Source of the DNA: Stentor roeselii
Lineage: Eukaryota > Ciliophora > Heterotrichea > Heterotrichida > Stentoridae
Assembly (NCBI GenBank): GCA_006503475.1
Contig: RSEH01000127.1
Span: 1-64,000, forward strand
Reading direction: 5' to 3'
Length of the DNA: 64,000 nt
This document shows positions 18,901-27,810 of the stretch, one piece after another. Each line of letters opens with the position of its first letter. Positions within the stretch are counted from its first letter, which is position 1. The notes under the pieces were generated by a model. That model did not search any database, had not been told where the DNA came from, and saw only the letters and a list, made by a program, of their open reading frames with translations. Position numbers and translations under genes: made by a program.

Positions 18901-19870
18901 GCCCCGGGTCTGAAAGGAATTCAATAAAAATAGATTCAGTGAAAGTTGCGTCGAGTGAGGATTGTTTCATGTAGTTCTTTGCTATGAATCTTCGCACTGT
19001 CAGGTTTTCGTGAATTTGACCACGTTTGAAGAGAAGAGTTACTTTTGATGAGTCCCAGGGAAGTAAAGAGTAAACTCGCTTCCATGGACCTGATATCATT
19101 GCTTTGTTGTAGTTTTCTAGAGATTCGTATATTTCCCAGAAGATTGACCAGTGAGGTGATTTGGCTTCAACAGAATTTTTAAACTTCAACAAAAACATCG
19201 AGTTTCTTCTGATGTTCAAGTCTCGATTAATTAAATCCTGTTCTAAAGTCCTCAACCTGGTCTCATTAAAAAATCCTTGAGGAATAACTGGAATATAATG
19301 AATCAATTCTTTCGAAAGAATAGACTCATCATTAAAATAAGGTATTGAAAAGTACCACTCTTTAAGTATCATATTTTTTTGAAGTAAATTCATAGCAAGT
19401 CGATGATGCAAGGTAACCAGTAAGTCCTGGTTATCATCACAGACCTTTTTCGTCCTTTCAATCGAAAAAACAAGAGACTCAAGGTCACCCTGACCAGGTC
19501 TTTCAATCTTTTTAATCGTTTCTAAAACACCTTCCTGAGACTTCAAAGGAAACTCATTCAAAAGTCCTAAAACCTCCTGAAAAAACAAATCTTTATAGTA
19601 CTTCAAAGCAACTTCAAATACTTCAACAGGATTTTCCACAACCCTGCTCATCTCAATCAACTTCTTAAAACAAGGAACATTTCCAGTCATTTCCAAAATC
19701 TTCAAAGCCACTAAAGTTTCCGTGTTTCCCACATCTAAAGCTTTAAAAAGCTCTTCTTTGTTCATTTCGAAGTTTTTTTTTAAGCATTCAGCAAAAATTT
19801 GAACCATTGGAGCTCGAGTCTCTTCTTCAAGTTTGTCAAAAGCTTGAATTAGAGTTTTCCAGCCTTCCAT
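15989..19870 (-). CDS. TARBP1: TARBP1/Trm3-like tRNA guanosine-18 2'-O-methyltransferase
   Basis: A 1293-residue protein from the preferred start MEGWKTLIQAF; an ATG 63 nt further upstream would overlap the divergent neighbour. The N-terminal 1100 residues are helical, HEAT/armadillo-like. The C-terminal 160 residues are a SPOUT (SpoU) methyltransferase with all three motifs: PNLAGLTRTSEVF; LVLGHEKDGIPSDLL; and IPQFGLIRSLNVHVSASICI, the SAM-binding trefoil knot. The long helical region plus C-terminal SpoU is the layout of human TARBP1 and yeast Trm3, which methylate G18 of tRNA. The motif residues needed for SAM binding are intact. It shares a 37 bp divergent spacer with the small coiled-coil gene. 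Confidence 0.93.
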   Translation of the reverse strand: MEGWKTLIQAFDKLEEETRAPMVQIFAECLKKNFEMNKEELFKALDVGNTETLVALKILEMTGNVPCFKKLIEMSRVVENPVEVFEVALKYYKDLFFQEVLGLLNEFPLKSQEGVLETIKKIERPGQGDLESLVFSIERTKKVCDDNQDLLVTLHHRLAMNLLQKNMILKEWYFSIPYFNDESILSKELIHYIPVIPQGFFNETRLRTLEQDLINRDLNIRRNSMFLLKFKNSVEAKSPHWSIFWEIYESLENYNKAMISGPWKRVYSLLPWDSSKVTLLFKRGQIHENLTVRRFIAKNYMKQSSLDATFTESIFIEFLSDPGLYSDSVELVGKSRFGETISKFLVKFIKTSKDPIRSLSTIIKNSFQIVQFQVAFKYFIEAFDQVFDQRVVDCEIIEKGLNVVQKQASQLTPFQRFKALRFLKRIVEGNDCRFLVEKVRLAVKLPFVCEICFEMEEALDIVQDGFEKVFRGESMPLSHSEFACIFAMSYSPNSMKMSSSLLTSLQSIYRNTYLKPDQIKTWVSCLFSLIKYLNKYKRESVSSYLNIVLDEIFSFAFSTPDKDLTIQIGKLIKQILKNGSTAFISWSLSKLSLLKDSLILDTSKTLSILSLILPISKAIKSFNSPELSKIFSQISENLSNLDEKKSGNRENLHHLTELKWKVLAFLSDFSNSNIFDLASDQVDSSSPQMLESLFSILSSNLIEKLIFHKLKSLEILIEKCWNLVLETKNDAPLGIVVSFSRLAFNETTLFLPWTGEFLKKVLRKGEVRWGITRVVLFQLAPLWVKHEEAVVNYADSIFELTFYEEPRPEDTDFLVPCLFALVNEPKPHIKGDLHSLRSQYIRVFVLKLIQKVKNQKFLEKIFGKTVEELYQACQDRAEFPNSWVYKKKIRMAHLLCSLAPWCRELCRKDVLETNVKILIEIVKLTYVHSARQYIERFLIVILLKYPELTTHIQVDYDMRPQLAGSFILILGAVMVFSQNIQENSKIFSKVLPFMISNTAHIRRTCHFVIFKFLSLNPEFRSTSSIFEYLYTNKECQKMMKKLENSLISFESLKTCDLDFILSGHFSDFDEIIHNSLIAEIDEQCKHLLDLGYDVNYQEVWKNISQEIPQVLPGASNFQRKVEDTQALVELRTSRGVQQRHELVIVASLVDKLPNLAGLTRTSEVFNLQLITMAVKNVLNDSEFKSMAVTADKWLPIMEVGKSDLEKFLRLYRQKGYKIIGLEQTANSISMEKFKFISKSVLVLGHEKDGIPSDLLSLLDACLEIPQFGLIRSLNVHVSASICIWEYMKQLYLV

Positions 19871-19907
19871 TATATTAGTGATGATTCGGGTTTTAAGGAC
19901 TTTTGGA
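19871..19907. promoter_or_regulatory. 37-bp divergent spacer between start codons
   Basis: The ATG of the TARBP1-like gene (minus) and of the coiled-coil gene (plus) are separated by 37 bp, starting tatatta. If both starts are right, both promoters and leaders share this space or lie within coding sequence. Confidence 0.55.
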
Positions 19908-20141
19908 ATGAGTTTAGAAGAAAAGATCTGCAAACTTGAGAAGATCTTTGAGAGAGGAGAAGATCTTGTTAGGGAAATTCAGCTTGAGTTTCTTAATGAT
20001 CTTAGAATTATTAAGAAAAACTTGCAGGATGAGGAAATTGAAGGGGGTCAGGATGAGTTGAAGAAAGAAATTCAGAGGTTGAAGGAAGAAAATCAAAGGC
20101 TTTTGTATCGAATTCAACATATGAAGAAACATTTGGAATAA
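19908..20141 (+). CDS. small coiled-coil protein
   Basis: A 77-residue protein from MSLEEKICKLEK. An ATG 30 nt upstream is possible but leaves even less room for a promoter. It is almost wholly amphipathic helix; residues 45-75 (LKKEIQRLKEENQRLLYRIQ) form a clear heptad-repeat coiled coil. It probably acts as a small subunit or adaptor of a larger complex. No family is recognised. The gene is real by its tight head-to-head pairing with TARBP1 and by its regular heptads. Confidence 0.6.
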   Translation: MSLEEKICKLEKIFERGEDLVREIQLEFLNDLRIIKKNLQDEEIEGGQDELKKEIQRLKEENQRLLYRIQHMKKHLE

Positions 20142-20544
20142 GGTTTAGAGGTTTAAGGAAGTTAACTTGAATGGATTGGTATTTGAAAAGTTTGGGCTAG
20201 ATTTTTAATGAAAGATTTTTAGATATTTTTTGATTATGAAAAAGTTGTAGGGAGTTTGTTTATTTCTATTGACACCATTTGTTAATGGTTTCTTTGATGT
20301 TATCCTTTTAGAAATTTTTCATGTAAAATAGCTGCTAAATCGAAAATACTTTATCAAAAATCAAAATCTTGAAAAATGTTCTTTCTAAATTATTCAAAAC
20401 TCTTAATTTTCACCATCAAAAAAAAAATCCAAACCTTAAAAATTATCATCAAACCCAAATCAAATCATATAAAATCTCCAAAATCTCCACTCTCATAATA
20501 ATCAAACAAAAAATATTTAAAGTCCTAGAATTTCAAATTAGAAC
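20142..20544. other. intergenic spacer, 403 bp
   Basis: T/G-rich on the plus strand for about 180 bp after the coiled-coil gene, then A/C-rich up to the START gene. It contains a run of nine A near 20420. No gene or RNA is recognised. Confidence 0.6.
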
Positions 20545-21429
20545 ATGAGCATAAATATGGCATCCATAGAAGACTTGTTGACCGAATTCAGCCCGGCGTT
20601 TTACTCAGACGACTTCCCAGTTCAATTCCGTCTCCACCAAGAAATAAAAAAGCGCCCAGACCACAAGTCGATAATCCGGTCCAAAGCGCCCTTGGAGTAC
20701 CTGAAGTTCAAGGAAGACCTGAAATTAGTGCGGCAAGTTCTAGGTCTGATCCATTCATCTGAATGGTCGACAGTACGTGAGTCATCGACGATAAAGATCG
20801 AGTCGAGAGGAGGAGGTTCGAATTTTATCACAAAATCGACGATTTTGCTTGATTCGAACGTTTTTCAAGTACTTTCTGTGCTTTCAGAAGCTGATTTAGT
20901 CACCACCTGGTAAGGGATAAGAAGGGTCGAGCCTTTGAAAGAAGTACTGATTTATGAGCAGCCTACGAAAACTAGGTATCTTTTGAAGTACTTGTTCGAC
21001 TTTCCTTGGCCGTTATCTAACCGCCACTGCATGTTGGAGTTTTATGCTGTGCCTTTGGAGAAATCGGTCATTATCGCTATGAAGACTCCTAGTTCGGAGA
21101 CTTACCTGAATCATGAAGTACCGAAACCGAAGAGAGGGGAAACTAGAATGAAGGTGAATATGGGAGGTCTCTATGTAGAGTACCTGTCAGAAACCCAGAC
21201 AAAACTAACAATAATGACATCCTGTGACGCAAACATCGTAAACTCCATTCAGGCCTTCCTTCCAAACTTCATCATAAACTTCGGTACAAAGCACGTTCTT
21301 TACTACATGATGGAAGAAGTAAGAAACAAGATCAACAACATAAAAGGCAGTATTTTCGAAGACCGTATGACAACTCGAAAAGACTTCTACGACTATCTAA
21401 GAAGAATGATCGGAATATACGTCCATTAG
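20545..21429 (+). CDS. START-like lipid-transfer-domain protein, one 15-nt intron
   Basis: A 289-residue protein made by joining exons 20545-20909 and 20925-21429. The splice gives TTWVEPLKEVLIYEQ in one frame; without it the frame ends at TAA right after Trp122. The product resembles a START-type helix-grip fold: a central beta-rich part (VLIYEQPTKTRYLLKYLFDF, RHCMLEFYAVPLEKSVIIAM, GGLYVEYLSETQTKLTIMTS) and a long C-terminal helix (FIINFGTKHVLYYMMEEVRN). START proteins bind lipids or sterols in a closed cavity. No other domain, signal or membrane segment is seen, so it is probably cytosolic. A second ATG lies 12 nt downstream. The ligand is unknown. Confidence 0.8.
20910..20924 (+). other. 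15-nt spliceosomal intron
   Basis: Sequence GTAAGGGATAAGAAG. It splits a Trp codon (TG|G). Retention would put TAA in frame at once; removal restores one continuous START-like reading frame. Its length and GTAA...AG form match the ultra-short introns known for Stentor. Confidence 0.9.
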
Positions 21430-21454
21430 TAAATAATCAGTAACAAATAAACTA

Positions 21455-22687
21455 ATGTCAGGGTGGAATCTATTGGCTTCCGAAAGTTCAAAAAATACAA
21501 TAAACCCACTAAGAGAAATCATAAGTTCAATCAAACTCCCAGAAGACTTTTACATGCCAACTTATTCCCTAGCCCTAGGCGACCCATCAGTCTTTCCCGA
21601 CTTCGCCGCAGAAAGTATCATGGTTGACGCAGTGGCTGATTGTTTAATATCTGGCAAAGGAAACGGTTACACTGATTCTTCAGGTTCTCGAGAAGCTCGT
21701 GAAACAATCGCTCGAGAGTTCGGATATGAAAACATTCCTTTGCGATTTGATGACGTGATCATGGACGTTGGATGTACAGGGGCGATTAACACAGTTCTTC
21801 ATGCTTTTCTCGACCCAGGTGATAATATTTTAATCCCAGCGCCAGGGTATCCCCTTTACAAAACTATGGCGCTTAACATGTCAGCAGAAGCAGTTGAGTA
21901 TAGATTACTTCCTGATAAACACTGGGAAGTCGACATTGAGGACCTGGATAGAAAAGTTTCTAATAAAACGAAACTTTTAGTTATTATCAACCCTTCGAAT
22001 CCTTGTGGAAGTGTTTATTCTAAAGAACATTTGTTGGAACTTCTTCAATGGGCTGAAAGTAAAAAAATTTGTGTTTTGGCTGATGAGTGTTATCATAATA
22101 TGACTTATGGAAGACCTTTCTTTCCACTTGGGTCACTCACGGATCAGGTGCCTGTTTTTACTGTTGGAGGAATGAGCAAAATGTTTTTAGTACCTGGATG
22201 GCGATGTGGGTGGATCATCGTCTATGATAAGTACAAAAGGTGCTCTGAGGTACGAGATGGAATTGCGAAAGTGAAGAATATGCTTCAACATACAGCTCCT
22301 TTTATTTTACAAGCTCTTCCTAGGATTTTCAAGGAAATGCCTTTTGACTTTTTCCCTAATTTGATGAAAAAAGTTAAACAACGAGCGGAACTTGTCATGA
22401 AAAAAGTTGAGAATATTAATTGTCTTAGTATGGACTTACCACAAGGAAGTATTTATTGTATTATTAGTGTTAACTTCACTAATTTGGATTTCAAAGATTC
22501 TGTTACTTTTGCTAGACTTCTCGCTGGAGAACAAGGAGTACTTGTATTGCCTGCTGAGGCGTTTATGGGAAAGGATGGCATTCGACTTGTACTTTGTCAG
22601 CCGATTTATGTTATTGAAGAATGCATGGAAAGAATTGAAACTTTTATTCAGAATCACTCAGTTGAGGAGATAGAGATAATTAATTAG
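21455..22687 (+). CDS. TAT: tyrosine aminotransferase
   Basis: A 410-residue PLP-dependent class I aminotransferase, converting tyrosine and 2-oxoglutarate to 4-hydroxyphenylpyruvate and glutamate, first step of tyrosine breakdown. Seen: GYTDSSGSREARE (71-83); N182 in NPSNPCGSVYSKEH; D210 and Y213 in ADECYHNM; the Schiff-base lysine K242 in GGMSKMFLVPGWR; and substrate-carboxylate arginines including R250. The stretch LVPGWRCGWIIVYD matches animal TAT (LVPGWRLGWILIHD) closely. Length is near the family norm, without the extended N-terminus of mammalian TAT, so it is probably cytosolic. It follows the START gene by 25 bp on the same strand. Confidence 0.93.
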   Translation: MSGWNLLASESSKNTINPLREIISSIKLPEDFYMPTYSLALGDPSVFPDFAAESIMVDAVADCLISGKGNGYTDSSGSREARETIAREFGYENIPLRFDDVIMDVGCTGAINTVLHAFLDPGDNILIPAPGYPLYKTMALNMSAEAVEYRLLPDKHWEVDIEDLDRKVSNKTKLLVIINPSNPCGSVYSKEHLLELLQWAESKKICVLADECYHNMTYGRPFFPLGSLTDQVPVFTVGGMSKMFLVPGWRCGWIIVYDKYKRCSEVRDGIAKVKNMLQHTAPFILQALPRIFKEMPFDFFPNLMKKVKQRAELVMKKVENINCLSMDLPQGSIYCIISVNFTNLDFKDSVTFARLLAGEQGVLVLPAEAFMGKDGIRLVLCQPIYVIEECMERIETFIQNHSVEEIEIIN

Positions 22688-23711
22688 AATTTTTTGGATT
22701 TTGATGCAGTTGGAAAGTGAAGTAATTGGGAATTTTTTTGAGTTTTTTAGATGGTTTAGTTAAAGTTTTTCATTTTTGGATTATTTATTAGTGGGTGAAT
22801 CATTTGAATGAGATTTTGATTATTCTTGAGATTTTTTTTAGACTTGATGCTTGAGTGATTTTTTGGAAGGGTTTTAACTGGGTTAAAATTTGAATTATCT
22901 TGTTGAAGATGGAATGATTTACCTGGGCTTTGACAAACTCCTGAGCTTAAAAATATTAAATTTGTGTTATTGGTAAAATTCGGAATTATTTAAGATTTTC
23001 AGGAGTTTTAATCTTCAATAAGATCGATTGTAACCCAAGTTAATTTTTATACATTTAAACAATATCGGCCATGGAAATTTCTAATACTTTCCTTTGAACT
23101 CATAAAAAATCCCTTTATTCTCAATCACCACTCAAGGTAAAAACTAATTCAGTCAAACTTTCTAAATATGATTCATTAATCAAATTTTAAGCCCCAGTTC
23201 TAAAACTCTAAAATCTCCCCATTCCTCTAACCCCTCCAATCCAAGCTCAACATCCACAATCCCAACATTCTTCCCAACTTTTCCCTCATCACTTGAAAGA
23301 TCCTTCCAACATTCCAGTCCAAATTTTTCACTTTTTGAGAAAATTTTTTTAAGACCTTCGCAAGTTCAGAAATTTTTTGAAATAATCGAAAAATGAGAAA
23401 GTCTCAAAAAAACCTTAAAAAAATCATCGTCTTCAATTGATTTCAGAGAATTTTCAAAGATGTTAAATATTTTTGAGCCGGGGCTCGGAAAGGGCTGAAG
23501 TCGAAGGGAAAAATTTTTATTTGATGGAAAATCGAAAAAGACTTTGAAGAAAGGCGAAAGACGAGGATGAAAAAGGTTGGAATTTGAATTTGAAGTTTAA
23601 ATTTCCCTCTTTATTTAAGCCATTCAATTTTTTCCATCAAGAAAGATTTATATTCAATCAAGTTAAGGGGAAATGCTGTTTATTTTAAGCAAAAAAAATC
23701 AAATCTTTATA
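22688..23711. other. intergenic spacer, about 1.0 kb, with possible gene remnant
   Basis: T/G-rich on the plus strand just after TAT, A/C-rich from about 22960. The part 23180-23605 is more GC-rich than a usual spacer here and carries protein-like minus-strand frames, listed separately. Confidence 0.5.
23180..23605 (-). pseudogene. possible decayed or misassembled coding remnant
   Basis: On the minus strand two overlapping frames look protein-like. One is open from 23403 to a TGA at 23180 and includes KSEKFGLECWKDLSSDEGKV and LEGLEEWGDF. The other runs from about 23605 to 23366 and includes SPFFKVFFDFPSNKNFSLRL and ENSLKSIEDDDFFKVFLRL. They meet at an A/T homopolymer near 23370, where a one-base change would join them. 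No ATG opens the upstream frame and no 15-16 nt GT-AG intron bridges them. It could be a decayed host gene, a homopolymer assembly error or chance. No family is recognised. Confidence 0.3.
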
Positions 23712-24167
23712 ATGGTGGATATCAAACTAGACCAAGAAGGGTTTAACACTCTTTTGCCAGGGGTGGTGGTGCCTTTACTGTGTCAAAATGCTTGTGATGG
23801 CTTTCAGTGCTCGCTGTGCAGGCTTACTTTTCAAAGGGAAGAAGACTTAAATTTTCACAGGACTTCGTCTGAGCCTCTTATTCCCTGCTCAATGTGTTCG
23901 ATCAAGTTCCTTACGCTTAAAGGGATGAAGCAGCACTTCGGCAAGAAACATGAAAAATCAAGACCTTACAGATGTGGAATCTGCTTCAAAAGGTTCAGAA
24001 ATGTCTACGCTTCGAGAATACATAAACAACAGGTGCATCTCCATACATCAAGACAAGTATGCACATACTGCAGCAAAAGTGTTTACAACAAATATTCACT
24101 ATCAAGACACCTGAAGATCTGCGCAAGAAAGGCGATGGAACTCGAGATTTCCTTTAAGCAATCTTAA
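23712..24167 (+). CDS. C2H2-type zinc-finger protein
   Basis: A 151-residue protein from the start MVDIKLDQEGF; an ATG at 23673 would add 13 hydrophobic or basic residues and cannot be excluded. It carries four zinc-finger-like units in a row: FQCSLCRLTFQREEDLNFH (second His missing), IPCSMCSIKFLTLKGMKQH then GKKH, YRCGICFKRFRNVYASRIH then QQVH, and QVCTYCSKSVYNKYSLSRH then KIC (Cys as last ligand). The middle two are canonical C-x2-C-x12-H-x5-H, so DNA or RNA binding is likely. Linkers are not the TGEKP type. No other domain is present. A nuclear factor is inferred; targets are unknown. Confidence 0.85.
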   Translation: MVDIKLDQEGFNTLLPGVVVPLLCQNACDGFQCSLCRLTFQREEDLNFHRTSSEPLIPCSMCSIKFLTLKGMKQHFGKKHEKSRPYRCGICFKRFRNVYASRIHKQQVHLHTSRQVCTYCSKSVYNKYSLSRHLKICARKAMELEISFKQS

Positions 24168-24998
24168 AAGATTTTAATTTTAACTCAATGGTTTAGAATC
24201 ACGATGCGACTTTCTCTCAAAATGTAGCGCTTTTATTTAGAAGAACCCTTAGATATGGATTTAACTACTGAAGCGAAAATCAGATTATGAAGTTTAACAT
24301 ATTTTACCTGCCATTTAATTATACTTTAAACCTCGCTAAGTTTAAAAATAAGAGAATTTTTTTACCATTAAAGCCGAGTTTTTGTCGAATTCAGAGGATT
24401 TCACGAAGATTTTTCACTTTTTAGTTGATTTGGTTTTTAGATTTTTTCACAGAGTTGGAAAGAAAAGTTTAAGAAAAATTTTGGGAATTTTAAGAGTTTT
24501 TGAATATTTTGGATCATTTTCTGAAGGATTTTTGATAATTTTTTTACATTGTGATGAACCTTGTCTTGACAGTAGCAGAAAAACTTTTGAATAAATTTTA
24601 AGGAACTTTGTTTAGGACTTTTAAACTGAAATTTAAAATTTTATGACTTGTATTTGGCCTTGGGATGAAATATTTTCGAAAAAGGTTTAAATTTATTTCG
24701 ACTTTTTAGAGATGCATGAAACTCTTGATTCATAAGTATTTGAACTCAAATAATAGCCATTTGCATCTCTTGAGATAAGAAAAATTAAATCGTATTGCCC
24801 TAGAATTATAATTCATTAATATACTCAAATAAATAGTCCGAAGTTCTTATTACAAAGAGAAAAACTTGAGATGATAGGAGGTCTTTCAAAACTTATTCCA
24901 TTCAAAAATACATACTTTTTACAGGAATTTAATGAAAGTATAAATATTTTACTTAAATATAGTCTAGGATAAATAACATAAAACAATCATTAATTTAA
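24168..24998. other. intergenic spacer before assembly gap
   Basis: AT-rich DNA of about 830 bp. An open stretch at 24382-24594 lacks a usable ATG and has Phe/Leu-rich composition expected of chance T-rich sequence. Its last 400 bp are A/C-rich on the plus strand, as seen left of genes in this window, which hints that a gene lies in the gap. Confidence 0.5.
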
Positions 24999-25594
24999 NN
25001 NNNNNNNNNNNNNNNNNNNNNNNNNNNNNNNNNNNNNNNNNNNNNNNNNNNNNNNNNNNNNNNNNNNNNNNNNNNNNNNNNNNNNNNNNNNNNNNNNNNN
25101 NNNNNNNNNNNNNNNNNNNNNNNNNNNNNNNNNNNNNNNNNNNNNNNNNNNNNNNNNNNNNNNNNNNNNNNNNNNNNNNNNNNNNNNNNNNNNNNNNNNN
25201 NNNNNNNNNNNNNNNNNNNNNNNNNNNNNNNNNNNNNNNNNNNNNNNNNNNNNNNNNNNNNNNNNNNNNNNNNNNNNNNNNNNNNNNNNNNNNNNNNNNN
25301 NNNNNNNNNNNNNNNNNNNNNNNNNNNNNNNNNNNNNNNNNNNNNNNNNNNNNNNNNNNNNNNNNNNNNNNNNNNNNNNNNNNNNNNNNNNNNNNNNNNN
25401 NNNNNNNNNNNNNNNNNNNNNNNNNNNNNNNNNNNNNNNNNNNNNNNNNNNNNNNNNNNNNNNNNNNNNNNNNNNNNNNNNNNNNNNNNNNNNNNNNNNN
25501 NNNNNNNNNNNNNNNNNNNNNNNNNNNNNNNNNNNNNNNNNNNNNNNNNNNNNNNNNNNNNNNNNNNNNNNNNNNNNNNNNNNNNNNNNNNNNN
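24999..25594. other. assembly gap, 596 N
   Basis: A run of 596 unresolved bases. The true length may differ. It probably contains a minus-strand gene, see the partial entry to its right. Confidence 0.99.
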
Positions 25595-25631
25595 ATCTAT
25601 TTCGTTCTTGGGATTTCGAGAATTTTTTCAT
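25595..25631 (-). CDS. 5' end of a gene cut by the assembly gap
   Basis: Twelve codons, MKKFSKSQERNR, open on the minus strand from an ATG at 25631 and run into the gap. Support is indirect: the 350 bp to the right are strongly T/G-rich on the plus strand, that is A/C-rich in the leader of a minus-strand gene, the composition seen upstream of other starts here. The product cannot be named. Confidence 0.35.
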
Positions 25632-26242
25632 ATTATTTATACTAAATTTGAGGGAATTCGGAAGGAAGGAAAGTTAGAATAAGAAAGAGTTTTATGGTGG
25701 TTCAGGTGAAAGGAAGGGAATGGTTTTAGAAAGAAGGAGTTTTTATGAGTTTTGGAGTTTTTAGTGTTTTGGGTGGAGAATTTAGGGGTTTTATTTGGGT
25801 TGGTTGGGGATATTGATAGTTTGGGAAAGATGTGATTGAGGTTATTTAATGTTTATGTTGGGGTTATGGAATATTTCTGGGGATATGATAAGGGTTTTAG
25901 TGTTGATTGTTTAGTTCTGGTGGATTAGAAATATTGATCGGATTAAAGAGAAATAAGTGGTTTAAAGTTTATTGTATGGAGTATTGCAGAGAATGTTTTT
26001 ACTCTTAAGGTATATTCTGGTGATTTATAAAGGGTAGATCAAAATAGATTTATCTTTGAAATCAAACTACTTCCCTAATGATTAAGAAGTATTTAAGTCA
26101 AACCAAAGAATCCTTATTTAAATAATTAAATTCTTTGTATTTGACAATTACTTATTGACTATAAAAATATTTCTATCACACTAAAAGAATCTCAGACCTT
26201 TATATATTCCTACTAAAAATTTGAACTTTTAAATAATTCATC
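25632..26242. other. intergenic spacer, 611 bp
   Basis: Strikingly T/G-rich on the plus strand up to about 26000, then A/C-rich up to the next gene at 26243. This is the pattern expected of a divergent spacer. No ORF or RNA gene is recognised. Confidence 0.5.
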
Positions 26243-26860
26243 ATGGAAGATTTTCTAAAATTTCCAGAGGTCCGTGATTTTCTGTCAGATTATCCTAAAG
26301 GCAAATGGAAACTCTGCATTGATTCAATCTTTCTTTATGGCCTTTACACTATGAAGCGAGATTTTCCTAATGGTTTGTCAATACCTGAAATGATTAGAAT
26401 CTCAGGGCAGGAAGTCTCTCATATCAGGTCCCCACTTGAAAGCCCTTCAAGTATCAGGTCGTCGAGCAGGACTCGAAATGAAGAAACTCAAACATTAACG
26501 AAAGGATTCAAAGATTTAATGAAAACGAAGGAGCAAGAATATCGATTGAAAACCAGTGGGTCTCAAACTAGTTTAACGAAGGACAAAAATTTAAATAGGT
26601 CAAGAAATCAATTCAAATCTGATGAGTTGGAGATAAGTGCAAAAGTAAGGGAGCCAAAAATAGTTTCGATTGAAAATGCTAGAATGATAATGAATACAAG
26701 TTCAGAAATCGCATTTGATAAAAGAAGACAAAAGATGGGACTTGATAAGGAAAAATGGAATGGTTTAGATATAAAAATAGACTACATGCCAAAGACAATA
26801 TCAGCAGATCTATACAAGCAAGAGAAATTTTCAATCGTTTCTCCTAAATACCGATATTAA
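26243..26860 (+). CDS. unrecognised 205-residue protein
   Basis: The N-terminal 55 residues look folded and mixed hydrophobic (FLKFPEVRDFLSDYPKGKWK, IFLYGLYTMKRDFPNGLSI). The rest is polar, rich in Ser, Arg, Lys and Glu, and probably disordered, with a basic, Tyr-ending tail (VSPKYRY). No signal peptide, membrane segment or known domain is seen. The short N-terminal module might be a docking or ciliate-specific domain; this is a guess. Spacers of several hundred bases lie on both sides, so context gives no functional clue. Confidence 0.7.
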   Translation: MEDFLKFPEVRDFLSDYPKGKWKLCIDSIFLYGLYTMKRDFPNGLSIPEMIRISGQEVSHIRSPLESPSSIRSSSRTRNEETQTLTKGFKDLMKTKEQEYRLKTSGSQTSLTKDKNLNRSRNQFKSDELEISAKVREPKIVSIENARMIMNTSSEIAFDKRRQKMGLDKEKWNGLDIKIDYMPKTISADLYKQEKFSIVSPKYRY

Positions 26861-27810
26861 TTTACTAAAGTAAACTCTTATAATTCATTGAGTAAGGTAT
26901 AAATAAATATATTAACCTAAATTAAAGAATCTTTTCTTTTTTATATCGTTTCTCATTAGATAAGTTGTTAATTAGGTTTATTAAATAGATAAATACTTCA
27001 TTTATATATAATGATATCAACAAAACATCACCTATCAGAATATTTTAGCTTAGTACTTAACGAAGAATTATAAAAATCTTAGAATCTTAAAATTTTTATT
27101 TGAGGGTCAAATTTAGTGATACCTAGAGTTGATAAAATAATATTATTTTTGCCTATCAAGGTAATTTTATCAGACCTTGTTTAATTTATAATAAAGTCTT
27201 TAGTTACAAGGTCAAATTGAAAATTTGGATATAGAGACTAAGTTTTAGAATCAAGATTTTGACTTACTATTAAAATTTCAGTATAATTGGTTGTGATTCC
27301 TATTTAAAAGCCATGAAAAGATCAATAAAATGATGATAATTGTTCAATCAAGCTAATATTAGATCAGTTGAAGGTGTTCAAATATTCTAAACATCTTAGT
27401 GTGGATGCTGATAATAATCAAATTGAAAAATATGAGATTCATTCGAAATTAAAAGTGAATAAAATATTTAAAAAAATCATTATCAAGGGCTGCTAATATC
27501 ACAATATAAAAATTTCAGTATTTTCAATCAACCTTAATTAAGACATATATTTATTTCCTTCCTGCAATATTCCAAAAACCATTAATAAACCTTCTCAATA
27601 TCCCTTAACCTCCTAATAATTTAAATTCTAAGAACCTCATAAAAAATCAATAAGTGCAAATTTATTTCTCTTCAAAATCCAAAGAATCACTCCAAGATGA
27701 AACCTTCAACCATACCTTGCCTCTAAAAAATTTTGAATACTTAAAATTCTAAATTTTCTTTAATCACTCTAAAGCACTTCTTATTATTTGATAAACTCTT
27801 ATTATTCGAC
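26861..27810. other. intergenic spacer, 950 bp
   Basis: Very AT-rich, the last 280 bp A/C-rich on the plus strand. No gene, RNA or clear repeat is recognised. Confidence 0.6.

Noticed and set aside
24382-24594. 70-codon plus-strand open stretch
   Set aside because: No ATG start; Phe-rich composition typical of T-rich noncoding DNA.
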